Position numbers and translations under genes: made by a program
In this document: positions 56,158 through 64,000 of the stretch, piece after piece
Numbering within the stretch: the first letter of the stretch is position 1
Layout of the letters: every line of letters begins with the position of its first letter
Assembly: GCA_016235045.1 (NCBI GenBank)
Contig: JACRME010000013.1
Coordinates: forward strand, 62,001 to 126,000
DNA: 64,000 bases
Direction of reading: 5' to 3'
Source: Nitrosomonadales bacterium
Lineage (GTDB): Bacteria > Pseudomonadota > Gammaproteobacteria > Burkholderiales > Gallionellaceae
The notes under the pieces: generated by a model
What the model saw: the letters and a program-made list of their open reading frames with translations, nothing else
The model's database searches: none
Told to the model about the DNA's origin: nothing

Positions 56158-56382
56158 TTATGGCACTCCTTGCTCACAAGGCTGGGTTAAATGACCTTCC
56201 GCATAACCACGGAAACCCACAAAGCTTTCCATTTCCCGCACCGAAGCCTAGCAGCAAAAATCCTACCGTGCCACTGGACAGAAGCTATAGACCTCCCGCT
56301 CTCCTCGTGGGCTGCTCCGGGTTGGTTTTGCAGGGCAATTGATATACACAAATGGCCTGCAGGGCCCACGCGTGGCCGGGAA

Positions 56383-56730
56383 TTAGCGTGAACGACCGTC
56401 GATATGCTTTACGGGAACCGCCGACAGGTCGACACCTTCAAGGCAGCGGACATTGATTGCAGCCTTGCGATTGCCTGACGGATCGGTTCCCTCGCCAAAA
56501 GGGTGAATGCCGCATTGGGGGCAGAAGTGATGCTTGATGGTGTGTGTGCCAAATGTGTAGGTGGAAAGGCTTTCTTCGGGCGTAAGCAGGCGAAGATTTT
56601 CTCTCGGGATAAACCAGTGCAGCGAGCCCATCCGTGTGCAGATGGAGCAATTGCAGTCGGCGGCTTGAGCAAGTTCGCCCTCCACTTCAAACGCGATTTG
56701 GCCACAGTGACAACTGCCTTTGTAGTTCAT
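56383..56730 (-). CDS. GFA (glutathione-dependent formaldehyde-activating) family protein
   Basis: The 115-aa protein has the GFA zinc-binding cysteines: GSCHCGQIAFEV, CNCSICTRMGSLHWF and HHFCPQCGIHPFGEG. Most members are not proven formaldehyde-activating enzymes, so the name denotes the family only. ATG 56730 gives MNYKGSCHCG. It lies 16 nt downstream of the glutathione transferase-like gene in the same direction, suggesting a glutathione-related pair. Confidence 0.85.
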   Translation of the reverse strand: MNYKGSCHCGQIAFEVEGELAQAADCNCSICTRMGSLHWFIPRENLRLLTPEESLSTYTFGTHTIKHHFCPQCGIHPFGEGTDPSGNRKAAINVRCLEGVDLSAVPVKHIDGRSR

Positions 56731-56746
56731 TGCCGCGCTCCCCTCG

Positions 56747-57355
56747 TTATGGAAATTTTGCCGCTGCCGCGGGTCGTTTACTGATTCTGTTGGCCCAATC
56801 ATTCAGATTGGGATAGTCGCTCAAGTTTACCTCGGCCAGATCCTCCAGAACGACGTGCCAGGGGTATAGCGCAATATCGGCAATGGAATATTCCCCGCAG
56901 AGATATTCACGATCATTCAATTGACGGTCAAGTATCGCGCAGAACTGGGCCACCTTGTCCTTGTAGCGTTGCATATGGATATCGCCGATTTCTTCCGATG
57001 TTTGCACCATGTAGTGAAATATCTCACCCATGGTCGGCCCCATGTTGGAGACTTCAAACATCAACCACTTCATGACTTCGCTGCGGTCTTTTATGTTGGC
57101 TGGAAGCAAGGAGCCGGACTTTTCTGCCAGGTAATGCAGGATTGCGCCGGATTCAAAAAGTACCGCTCCATTTTCTTCATCCAGAATTGCGGGAACAGTG
57201 CCATTGGGACTGATCGCCATGAAGTCATCCGTGAATTTTTCACTGCCCTGTCCGTGAATATCATTTACACGATAGGGCAACCCGGTTTCATTCAGCATCA
57301 TTGAAATTTTCCGGATATTCGGGGTGGCGCTGGTCAGGCTGTAGAAAACAATCAT
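56747..57355 (-). CDS. Glutathione S-transferase-like protein
   Basis: The 202-aa protein has an N-terminal thioredoxin-like domain (FYSLTSATPNIRKISMMLNETGLPY; cis-Pro in NGTVPAILDEENGAVLFESGAILHYLAEK) and a C-terminal helical domain ending with YSIADIALYPWHVVLEDL and YPNLNDWANRISKRPA. It resembles the YfcG/YghU-like disulfide-bond oxidoreductase subgroup. The first ATG (57361) is too close to GGAG, so the second ATG at 57355 is chosen. Substrate unknown. Confidence 0.85.
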   Translation of the reverse strand: MIVFYSLTSATPNIRKISMMLNETGLPYRVNDIHGQGSEKFTDDFMAISPNGTVPAILDEENGAVLFESGAILHYLAEKSGSLLPANIKDRSEVMKWLMFEVSNMGPTMGEIFHYMVQTSEEIGDIHMQRYKDKVAQFCAILDRQLNDREYLCGEYSIADIALYPWHVVLEDLAEVNLSDYPNLNDWANRISKRPAAAAKFP

Positions 57356-57577
57356 TCGCATTCTCCGTAAAGCCCCTCTTGGTGGGGCGAAAAGCCCTTC
57401 GACAGGCTGATGCAATGCACTGGCCGTTGGTCGACGACCTCAAGGAATATTCTGAAAAACACGCATACGCTCTCCCTGAAATTAAGCGGGGATAGGATTG
57501 TTCCCCTTTACCTGCGCTCCAACGAACGGCAAATCAGCCAGTTATTCGGTACAAGAATTTCTTCACGGTCACCTGGT

Positions 57578-58867
57578 TCAAACCGGTCGTTTTAACAAAT
57601 GCTCTCCCACACGGCCTATCTCGGCTTGCGGCAGCCCGGCCTTTGCGGCGAAATCCGGCCACGCCGCGACCGCCTCTTCCACGTGCCTGATGAGCTTCGG
57701 CGCCCGCCCGATGGCGAACCGGTCGGCGACCGCAAGGAAGTCTTCGCGCATGGCATCGGCGAACTTGCCGTTCACCGACATGAGGTGCTGCGACACCCAG
57801 TGGTTTCCCGGCTTGTATGAGTTCGTCAGATCGTATGCCGGGGAGAGTTCCCATTTCCCGTTTTCCTTGAGCAGGAAAGAGACGTTCTTGCTGTGGTCGT
57901 CGCAGTTCACCGTCAGCACGTTGAAAACCATTCGCCGGAACGCCTCTTCGAGCGCGCCCTGCCCGAGCCCCAACTGGTTGATCGTCATGAATACCTGGGC
58001 ATAATCGTGCGTTGCCACCTGCTTGTAGTCCATGTGCGACATGGCGCACAACGACATCATGTGGTGCTTGCGGTTGCCGTCCCGGTCGAAGCGCCTGGTC
58101 ATGAAGTGCGCCCGGCCGTTTTCTTCCAGCAGGCGGCATTCCGACATCGAGATGCCCGCTGCCTTGGCCATCATGGAATAGGCGTATTCGATGCGCCCGA
58201 AGTTCTGCGACTCGCCCAACTCGGTATCCTTGCCCACATCCAGCTTGAGCAACCAGTGTTCGAAGCCTGGCTCAACATCGAACTGCCCTGCGCGGATCTC
58301 GCCGGTATCGCGGTGCCATGCAATGGTCGCCTTGGCACGCGCACCGCCCGCCGAAGTGCCAACCTGGAGCAACTGGGAGAGAGCTGCCTTCGAGTGGTGA
58401 TCGGTATTGAAGTCGCCACTGATCGCCTTACGCGCATTCTCGACCAGCTTGGACATCTTGATGGCGTCAGTGCTGGACGACGAGCGCGGATTCTTGGCCG
58501 GTTTGAATTCGAGTGCGCCCATGCCGCGCCGTCCCATATAGGCCAGCCGGTCCAGCGGGGTGACAGCGGATTTGGCGATGCCTCGTTCCGCCATCCAGGC
58601 GTCGATCAGGTTGTTGCCGAAATCGTCCGGCAGCGCATCCGACAGCATGGCCGGAAGACGCTTGTAGGTGAGCTCCGGCAGCGTTGGAAAAACGAACGGC
58701 GCGTCCGCGTCCGACAATGGCATTGCCAACGGCGCCAACTCGATGCCGGAACGGACGAATCTGGGATCGTATTCGAACACGTAGTAGCCAAGCGTGGGTT
58801 CGAGGCCGACCGCACCGACGTACTGACCCCAGGCATAAACCCTGATGACATCGACGTGCTTACTCAT
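57578..58867 (-). CDS. hipA: HipA-type serine/threonine kinase toxin
   Basis: The 429-aa protein has the HipA N-terminal couple domain (VYAWGQYVGAVGLEP), the central LPAMLSDALPDDFGNNLIDAWM and LDRLAYMGRRGMGALEF, and the C-terminal kinase-like region. There HFMTRRFDRDGNRKHHMMSL, the catalytic loop FNVLTVNCDDHSKNVSFLL (N-DDHxKN) and the metal-binding PAYDLTNS are intact. HipA-type kinases phosphorylate aminoacyl-tRNA synthetases and cause growth arrest. It overlaps hipB by 8 nt, the standard antitoxin-toxin order. Confidence 0.9.
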   Translation of the reverse strand: MSKHVDVIRVYAWGQYVGAVGLEPTLGYYVFEYDPRFVRSGIELAPLAMPLSDADAPFVFPTLPELTYKRLPAMLSDALPDDFGNNLIDAWMAERGIAKSAVTPLDRLAYMGRRGMGALEFKPAKNPRSSSSTDAIKMSKLVENARKAISGDFNTDHHSKAALSQLLQVGTSAGGARAKATIAWHRDTGEIRAGQFDVEPGFEHWLLKLDVGKDTELGESQNFGRIEYAYSMMAKAAGISMSECRLLEENGRAHFMTRRFDRDGNRKHHMMSLCAMSHMDYKQVATHDYAQVFMTINQLGLGQGALEEAFRRMVFNVLTVNCDDHSKNVSFLLKENGKWELSPAYDLTNSYKPGNHWVSQHLMSVNGKFADAMREDFLAVADRFAIGRAPKLIRHVEEAVAAWPDFAAKAGLPQAEIGRVGEHLLKRPV

Positions 58868-59177
58868 TGCTCAACTTCTTTCTGGGGGACGAGGCGCGCT
58901 GCCTGGGGGGCCTGTGTTTGGCCATTTGCAGCGGGCTGACGGTGATAGGGGGGGACAGCGCCTGCAGCCAGTCGGTGCGACCGTAGTAGCGCAGCATCTT
59001 GATGAAGGTCTTCATTGTCGCGCCCTTGCCGTTCTCAAGGCGCTTGAGTGCCGACACGCTGACGCCGGCCCCTTCCGCCGCCTCGATCTGGTCTTCGTTG
59101 CGCTTCAGACGTAAGGCGCGTAGCTGCTCTCCCAGCTCGCGCTCCCATTCTGCCACCGTCTTTCGCTCTTCAATCAT
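58860..59177 (-). CDS. hipB: HipB-type HTH antitoxin
   Basis: The 105-aa protein has an XRE helix-turn-helix at residues about 16-70 (LGEQLRALRLKRNEDQIEAAEGAGVSVSALKRLENGKG) and a basic C-terminal tail (HRPPRQRASSPRKK). It should neutralise the HipA kinase and repress the operon. Its start codon overlaps a perfect 8-bp inverted repeat that is the probable operator. Confidence 0.88.
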   Translation of the reverse strand: MIEERKTVAEWERELGEQLRALRLKRNEDQIEAAEGAGVSVSALKRLENGKGATMKTFIKMLRYYGRTDWLQALSPPITVSPLQMAKHRPPRQRASSPRKKLSNE

Positions 59178-59200
59178 AATAGTTTTATTTTGAACTATTA
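59177..59200 (-). promoter_or_regulatory. Operator-like inverted repeat at the hipBA start
   Basis: TAATAGTT-N8-AACTATTA is a perfect inverted repeat that begins at the first base of hipB. Its symmetry and position fit autoregulation by HipB. Confidence 0.7.
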
Positions 59201-59541
59201 ACTCACATTGTACGCTTTATAGCTCTATTTGCAACCACTGCAATAACAATATTGTGCGTATCAAGTTCCGCCAAATGGGGAATGCGTTGTCAGCAAATGG
59301 AGGGAATACCGTTGATACAGTTCTCCGGCCGCAATCGTGGAGAGCTTGTCGTCGGACTTGGTGTTTTCAATTCTTCCAGAATAAGCAAAACCTCAGAGGT
59401 GGCCTTTCCCGCCAGGGAGGGATTAGGGTGGGGAACACTTGGAGAAAAGACCCGGTTTCTGATTTGATGAACGGTTTAGGTTTTACCCATGCAACAGCCT
59501 GATGAACCAAAACTTTATTGGCACGTAACAATCATTCCGAA
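59201..59541. other. 341-bp gap between hipBA and amt, no gene seen
   Basis: The part near hipB is AT-rich and should contain its promoter. The rest has no credible coding frame; GCCAGGGAGGGATTAGGGTGGGG at about 59411-59433 resembles a fragment of the G/C-tract repeats found elsewhere in the window. Confidence 0.4.
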
Positions 59542-60744
59542 TTACCACCCCGATTCGCGCTCCGGCGTGGCCGTGATTTTGTGGATGCTCAAATCCGCGC
59601 CGTTGAATTCTTCTTCATGAGTGAGACGGATACCGACGGTTTTCTTGATTGCGCCGTACACAACGAAACCGCCGATCAGGGCAATGGCGATACCCAGCAG
59701 GGTGCCGACAAGTTGCGACATGAAGCTCACGCCGCCGAGGCCGCCCAGTTCCTTGAGCCCGAATATTCCGGCCGCGATCCCGCCCCATGCGCCGCACAGG
59801 CCATGCAGGGGCCACACGCCGAGCACGTCGTCGATCTTCCAGCGGTTTTGCGTGAGGGTGAACATCACCACGAACAAGCCGCCGGCGATGCCGCCGGTCA
59901 GCAATGCACCCAAGGGGTGCATCAGGTCCGAACCGGCGCAAACCGCGACCAGTCCGGCCAACGGGCCGTTATGCACGAAACCGGGGTCGTTGCGCCCCAT
60001 CCACAGGGCAACCAGCGTGCCGCCGACCATGGCCATCAGCGAGTTCACTGCCACCAGCCCGCTGATCTTGTCTATCGTTTGCGCCGACATCACATTGAAG
60101 CCGAACCAGCCCACGGTCAGTACCCACGCCCCCAAGGCCAGGAAAGGAATGCTCGACGGTGGATGCCCTGAAACCTGGCCTTCCTTGCCATAGCGCCCGC
60201 GCCTTGCGCCGAGCATCAGCACGGCTGCCAAGCCTATCCAGCCGCCCACGGCATGCACCACCACGGAACCGGCGAAGTCATGGAACTCGGCGCCGAAGCT
60301 GGCGTTAATCCAGTCCTGCACGCCGAAACGATGGTTCCAGGCGATGCCTTCGAAGAAGGGATAGATGAAGCCGACCAGCACAAAGGTGGCGGCGAGCATG
60401 GGGTTGAAGCGCGCCCGCTCGGCCACGCCGCCGGAAACGATGGCCGGGATGGCGGCGGCGAAGGTGAGCAGGAAGAAGAATTTCACCAGTTCATAGCCGT
60501 TTTTCTGCGCCAACTCTTCCGCCCCGCCGAAGAAATTGACGCCGTAAGCAATGCTGTAACCGATGAAGAAATAAGCCAGCGTGGAGACGGCAAAATCGGT
60601 CAGTATCTTGACCAGCGCGTTGACCTGGTTCTTTTTGCGCACCGTGCCCAGTTCCAGAAATGCAAATCCGGAGTGCATCGCCAGCACCATAATGGCGCCC
60701 AACAAGATGAATAATGCATCAGTTCCGACCTTCAAGTTTTCCAT
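59542..60744 (-). CDS. amt: Ammonium transporter Amt
   Basis: The 400-aa inner-membrane protein has 11 predicted helices of the Amt/Mep/Rh family. Landmarks are FAFLELGTVRKKNQVNALVKIL, the twin histidines in SVVVHAVGGWIGLAAV and PLHGLCGAWGGIAAG, and GWFGFNVMSAQ. The N-terminus is short, without a cleaved signal peptide. No glnK gene accompanies it here. GGAGAG precedes ATG 60744. Confidence 0.93.
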   Translation of the reverse strand: MENLKVGTDALFILLGAIMVLAMHSGFAFLELGTVRKKNQVNALVKILTDFAVSTLAYFFIGYSIAYGVNFFGGAEELAQKNGYELVKFFFLLTFAAAIPAIVSGGVAERARFNPMLAATFVLVGFIYPFFEGIAWNHRFGVQDWINASFGAEFHDFAGSVVVHAVGGWIGLAAVLMLGARRGRYGKEGQVSGHPPSSIPFLALGAWVLTVGWFGFNVMSAQTIDKISGLVAVNSLMAMVGGTLVALWMGRNDPGFVHNGPLAGLVAVCAGSDLMHPLGALLTGGIAGGLFVVMFTLTQNRWKIDDVLGVWPLHGLCGAWGGIAAGIFGLKELGGLGGVSFMSQLVGTLLGIAIALIGGFVVYGAIKKTVGIRLTHEEEFNGADLSIHKITATPERESGW

Positions 60745-60905
60745 GTTCTCTCCAATTAAGTGCAATCCGGCGTGACGCATGCAAGCCTTGTGCCACCGAA
60801 TGGCTCAATTGATTTATAAAGAGATTGTGCTTTATTTCAGGTTTTCCGGGAAATAATATTCACCAACTTGGTGCTTTCATTGAAATGGCGCACCGCAATG
60901 ATGCC

Positions 60906-61460
60906 TTACTTCGGTGCAGCCCAGCCCGCATTCAGCATCTTGTCCAGCCAGAACAGGCCGAGGATGGTTTTGCTTTCGTCGATCTTGCCCAGTCGTATCC
61001 ACTCGATTGCTTCCCTTAGTGGCAATTCGAACACTTCGAGAAATTCGCCGTCGTCCAGGTTGCGCCCCACATGCTTCAATCCGCGCGCCAGAAAATATTC
61101 CATGCGTTCGTCGGCATAGCCGATGCATGGCCAGGCCGTGGTGAGATGTATCCACTCGCTTGCCACATAGCCGGTCTCTTCCAGCAACTCGCGTTGCGCG
61201 CACAACAGGATGTCTTCGCCCTCGTCGATCTTGCCCGCGGGCAGTTCGATGAACTCGCGATGCAGCGGATAGCGATATTGCCGCTCCATCACCAGATTGC
61301 CGTTGTCGAGCAAGGCCAGCACTGCGACCGCGCCGGGATGGGTGATGTATTCGCGCGTGCTGGTGCTGCCGTCCGGCAACAGCACGTTATCCTTGCACAC
61401 CGTGATGAAGTTGCCGTCGTACATCACTTTGCCGTCGATTTTTTTCTCGGTCAGATCCAT
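60906..61460 (-). CDS. nudF: ADP-ribose pyrophosphatase, NUDIX family
   Basis: The 184-aa cytoplasmic hydrolase splits ADP-ribose to AMP and ribose 5-phosphate. The NUDIX box lies in PAGKIDEGEDILLCAQRELLEETGYVA, and a proline about 16 residues downstream (TTAWPCIGYADERMEYFLARGL) fits the ADP-ribose-specific subgroup. EYITHPGAVAVLAL is a typical N-terminal landmark. GGGGAAGA precedes ATG 61460. It lies directly downstream of the nuo operon terminator. Confidence 0.9.
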   Translation of the reverse strand: MDLTEKKIDGKVMYDGNFITVCKDNVLLPDGSTSTREYITHPGAVAVLALLDNGNLVMERQYRYPLHREFIELPAGKIDEGEDILLCAQRELLEETGYVASEWIHLTTAWPCIGYADERMEYFLARGLKHVGRNLDDGEFLEVFELPLREAIEWIRLGKIDESKTILGLFWLDKMLNAGWAAPK

Positions 61461-61473
61461 ATTCTTCCCCTGC

Positions 61474-61502
61474 AAAAGAACACTCCCGCCGCAGCGGGAG
61501 TG
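61474..61502 (-). terminator. Rho-independent terminator between nuoN and nudF
   Basis: CACTCCCGC-TGCG-GCGGGAGTG read on the minus strand is a 9-bp perfect stem followed by TTCTTTTG. It sits 142 bp after nuoN, so it is the probable end of the nuo transcript. Confidence 0.75.
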
Positions 61503-61560
61503 CCGGTTCGAAACATCGTAACGTTTAACCCTGATAATCCGTTAGGAATTAAACGCCGTT

Positions 61561-61618
61561 GCAGGAGCGCAACTTGTTGCGCGATGTCTATGGATCGCCC
61601 GACAAGTCGGGCTCCTAC
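61561..61618. repeat. REP-type palindrome
   Basis: GCAGGAGCGCAACTTGTTGC...CGGGCTCCTAC is a 58-bp intergenic copy of the repeat found inside the NAD(P)HX dehydratase gene and nested in the element at 23226. Confidence 0.9.
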
Positions 61619-61643
61619 AAAACACGAACGCTCTAATATGGGC

Positions 61644-63092
61644 TTAATGCAGCAAAGACTGTTGCACCGAAACGGCGCACACCGACATCAGCGTCCCCGG
61701 CAGAATGCCCAAAGCCAGCACGGCCAGGCCGTTGATGGAGATGAGCAGGCTGCTGTCGGGCTGCAGATAGAGCTTTTCGTGGCTTTCCGGCGCATCGAAG
61801 TACATCAGTTTGACGATGCGCAGGTAGTAGAACGCGCCGATCAGCGAGAACAGCACGGCCATCACCACCAGCGGGATATGCCCGGCTTGCACCGCCGCGT
61901 TCAGCACCGAGAACTTGGCATAAAAACCCACCGTCGGCGGCACGCCCGCCATGGAGAACATCAGCAACAGCATCATGAAGGCGAGCCACGGGCTGCGCTG
62001 GTTGAGCCCCTTGAAGTCGTTGAGGTTGTCGGCCTCGAAGCCCTCGCGCGACAGCAGCATGATCATGCCGAAACCGCCCAGGCTCATCAGTACGTAGATG
62101 ATGGCGTAGAACATGGAGGAGCCGTAGCCTTCCACGGTACCGCTCAGGACGCCGATGAGCATGAAACCCATATGCGCGATGGTCGAATAAGCGAACATGC
62201 GCTTGAGGTTGGTTTGCGCGATGGCGGTGATGTTGCCCACGGCCATGGACAGCACCGCCAGGATCATCAGCATGCCGGACCAGTGGATCATCAGCGGCTG
62301 CAGGGCTTCCACCAGGATGCGCATGACAAACGCGAACGCCGCCAGCTTGGGCGCGGAACCGATGAACATGGTCATCGCGGTGGGCGCGCCGTGATACACG
62401 TCCGGCACCCACATGTGGAAAGGCACCGCACCCAGCTTGAACGCCAACCCGGCCACGATGAAAGCCAGCCCGAACACCAGCAGCTCCTTGTTCGGCGTGC
62501 CGTGCTGGATGACCTGGGCGATGCGGCCCACATCCAGCGAGCCGGTCGCACCGTACAGCATCGACATGCCGTACAGCAGGAAGCCGGAGGCCATTGCACC
62601 GAGGATGAAGTACTTCATCGCCGCTTCGGTAGCGACGGCGGAATCGCGCTGCAACGCGACCATGGCATACAGGCTCAGGGCGAGCAGTTCCAGACCGAGA
62701 TACAGGCTCAGGAAATTACTGGCCGAGATCATCACCATCATGCCCAGCGTGGCGAACAGCACCAGCCCGAGGAACTCGCCGGTGAACAGGCCGCGCGCCA
62801 TCAAATAGGTGCGCGAATACACCAGCATCATGGACACCGCAAGGTAGGTCAACAGCTTGAGCACGTCCGACATCAGGTCGTCCACGAACATGTGGTTGAA
62901 CAGGTGCGCGATGCCGCCCTGATGGGTGGAAACCGTGATCAGCGAGCAGCCCAGCAAGGTGACTTGCACCATCAGGTAAGTCAGCGTCTTGGTGTGGTTG
63001 GCGATAAACAGATCCAGGACAAGGATCACGCACACCATCGTCAGCAGGAATATCTCTGCGTAGGCCGGGGACAGGGAGGAGAGAAGATTCAT
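61644..63092 (-). CDS. nuoN: NADH-quinone oxidoreductase subunit N
   Basis: NuoN is one of the three antiporter-like proton-pumping subunits of complex I. The 482-aa protein has about 14 helices; key features are [18 protein letters not shown], the Lys-containing [27 protein letters not shown], and [28 protein letters not shown] precedes ATG 63092. It is the last gene of the operon, as usual, 7 nt after nuoM. Confidence 0.95.
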   Translation of the reverse strand: MNLLSSLSPAYAEIFLLTMVCVILVLDLFIANHTKTLTYLMVQVTLLGCSLITVSTHQGGIAHLFNHMFVDDLMSDVLKLLTYLAVSMMLVYSRTYLMARGLFTGEFLGLVLFATLGMMVMISASNFLSLYLGLELLALSLYAMVALQRDSAVATEAAMKYFILGAMASGFLLYGMSMLYGATGSLDVGRIAQVIQHGTPNKELLVFGLAFIVAGLAFKLGAVPFHMWVPDVYHGAPTAMTMFIGSAPKLAAFAFVMRILVEALQPLMIHWSGMLMILAVLSMAVGNITAIAQTNLKRMFAYSTIAHMGFMLIGVLSGTVEGYGSSMFYAIIYVLMSLGGFGMIMLLSREGFEADNLNDFKGLNQRSPWLAFMMLLLMFSMAGVPPTVGFYAKFSVLNAAVQAGHIPLVVMAVLFSLIGAFYYLRIVKLMYFDAPESHEKLYLQPDSSLLISINGLAVLALGILPGTLMSVCAVSVQQSLLH

Positions 63093-63099
63093 GTTTTCC

Positions 63100-64000
63100 T
63101 CAATTCAGGACTTTGGGAGTAGCCAGATGCACCAGCAGATCGTTCACCGAGGTATGCATGATGTCGGCGAACGGCAAGGGATACAGCCCCATGACCAGCA
63201 CGCCGATGGCCAGAATGACGAAAACGATTATTTCGCGGGCGCCGATGTCGTGCAGGTGGGCCACGTGGTCGTTGGCAACCGCGCCGAAGATCACGCGCTT
63301 GTACATCCACAGCGTGTAAGCGGCGCCAAAAATCAGCGTGGTCGCCGCGGCAAAGGCATACCAGAAGTTGGCCTTGACCGCGCCCATGATCACCATGAAC
63401 TCGCCGACGAAACCGCTGGTGCCGGGCAGGCCGCTGTTGGCCATGGCGAACAACATGAAGAAGGCCGCGAACACCGGCATCTTGTTGGCGACGCCGCCGT
63501 AATCCACGATCTGGCGCGAATGCACGCGGTCGTACAGCACGCCGATGCACAGGAACAGCGCGCCGGAGACGAAGCCGTGCGAGATCATCTGCAGCAGCGC
63601 GCCCTCGATGCCGTAGGCGTTGAAGATGAAGAAGCCGAGCGTGACGAAGCCCATGTGCGAGATGGACGAATAGGCCACCAGCTTCTTCATGTCGGACTGG
63701 GTCAGCGCGACCAGGCCGATATACACCACCGCGATCAGCGACAGCGCGATCATCAGCGGCGCCAGGTAATGGCTGGCGTCGGGCAGGATGGGCATCGAGA
63801 AACGGATGAAGCCGTAGGCGCCGACCTTCAGCATGATGGCGGCCAGGATCACCGAGCCGCCGGTGGGCGCTTCGACGTGCGCATCCGGCAACCAGGTATG
63901 CACCGGGAACATCGGCACTTTCACCGAGAACGCCATGAAGAAGGCGAAGAACAGCAGCACCTGGATGTTCAGCGACGGCAGCGCCGTGCGGTGAAAATCG
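63100..64000 (-). CDS. nuoM: NADH-quinone oxidoreductase subunit M, N-terminal part beyond right edge
   Basis: About 300 C-terminal residues of a proton-pumping subunit of complex I are present, and the frame is open to the right edge. Landmarks are [27 protein letters not shown] with the conserved Lys and His, [22 protein letters not shown], and [18 protein letters not shown]. It ends in HLATPKVLN just before nuoN, the standard order. Confidence 0.95.
   Translation of the reverse strand, partial: DFHRTALPSLNIQVLLFFAFFMAFSVKVPMFPVHTWLPDAHVEAPTGGSVILAAIMLKVGAYGFIRFSMPILPDASHYLAPLMIALSLIAVVYIGLVALTQSDMKKLVAYSSISHMGFVTLGFFIFNAYGIEGALLQMISHGFVSGALFLCIGVLYDRVHSRQIVDYGGVANKMPVFAAFFMLFAMANSGLPGTSGFVGEFMVIMGAVKANFWYAFAAATTLIFGAAYTLWMYKRVIFGAVANDHVAHLHDIGAREIIVFVILAIGVLVMGLYPLPFADIMHTSVNDLLVHLATPKVLN

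Noticed and set aside
61071..63122. A 683-codon plus-strand open frame opposite nudF and nuoN
   Set aside because: His/Gln-rich antisense translation of conserved genes; no ribosome site or domain.

Overview
The window is a GC-rich (roughly 60 percent) proteobacterial chromosome segment. Gene content and protein style point to a betaproteobacterium, probably Nitrosomonadales/Gallionellaceae-like: large-form purL, nuoMN, bamD, mlaA, rluD, a cd1 nitrite reductase, NnrS, bacteriohemerythrin, and many short palindromic intergenic repeats. This placement is inferred from the genes; no rRNA or tRNA gene was seen.

Layout. 1-5.6 kb: purL (minus, runs off the left edge), then on the plus strand a NAD(P)HX dehydratase, a DUF2937 membrane protein, a spermidine-synthase-like protein and a Lys/Ala-rich DUF2934 protein. 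5.6-16.5 kb: mostly minus-strand housekeeping, sensing and transport genes (DUF190 and crcB, a YkgJ-type cysteine cluster protein, rimO, CDF and ZIP metal transporters, an MCP-PilZ chemoreceptor, an MFS symporter, a repetitive lipoprotein). 16.9-18.4 kb: a small MITE-like element split by a complete IS4-family insertion sequence with a 10-bp target duplication. 18.6-23.2 kb: a LuxR regulator, pgeF/yfiH, rluD, divergent bamD and a NUDIX gene.

23.4-32.4 kb is a nitrite/NO respiration island: NnrS, a TonB receptor, a small cytochrome c, NirS, a second NnrS-like membrane protein, a DUF2249 protein, a hemerythrin and a Dnr-type Crp/Fnr regulator. Two FNR/DNR-like boxes lie where control would be expected. 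32.4-42.5 kb: DUF3616, an unknown protein, a Rossmann protein, an overlapping operon (CHASE2 adenylate cyclase, SH3-like protein, M48 protease), mlaA, htpX, cytochrome b561, YceI and HPP. 42.8-46.5 kb: a single-chain fusion of cbb3-type oxidase subunits CcoN and CcoO with a diheme cytochrome c region, then two small genes. 46.7-52.4 kb: a complete RND efflux operon. 52.4-64 kb: DUF3301, pepN, bacteriohemerythrin, GFA and GST genes, a HipBA toxin-antitoxin pair, amt, nudF, nuoN and partial nuoM.

The most unusual signals are intergenic-type palindromic repeats that sit in frame inside purL (two) and the NAD(P)HX dehydratase gene (one) without breaking the reading frames, the CcoN-CcoO-cytochrome c fusion, and a hemerythrin with a nonsense codon 22 codons before its ancestral stop.
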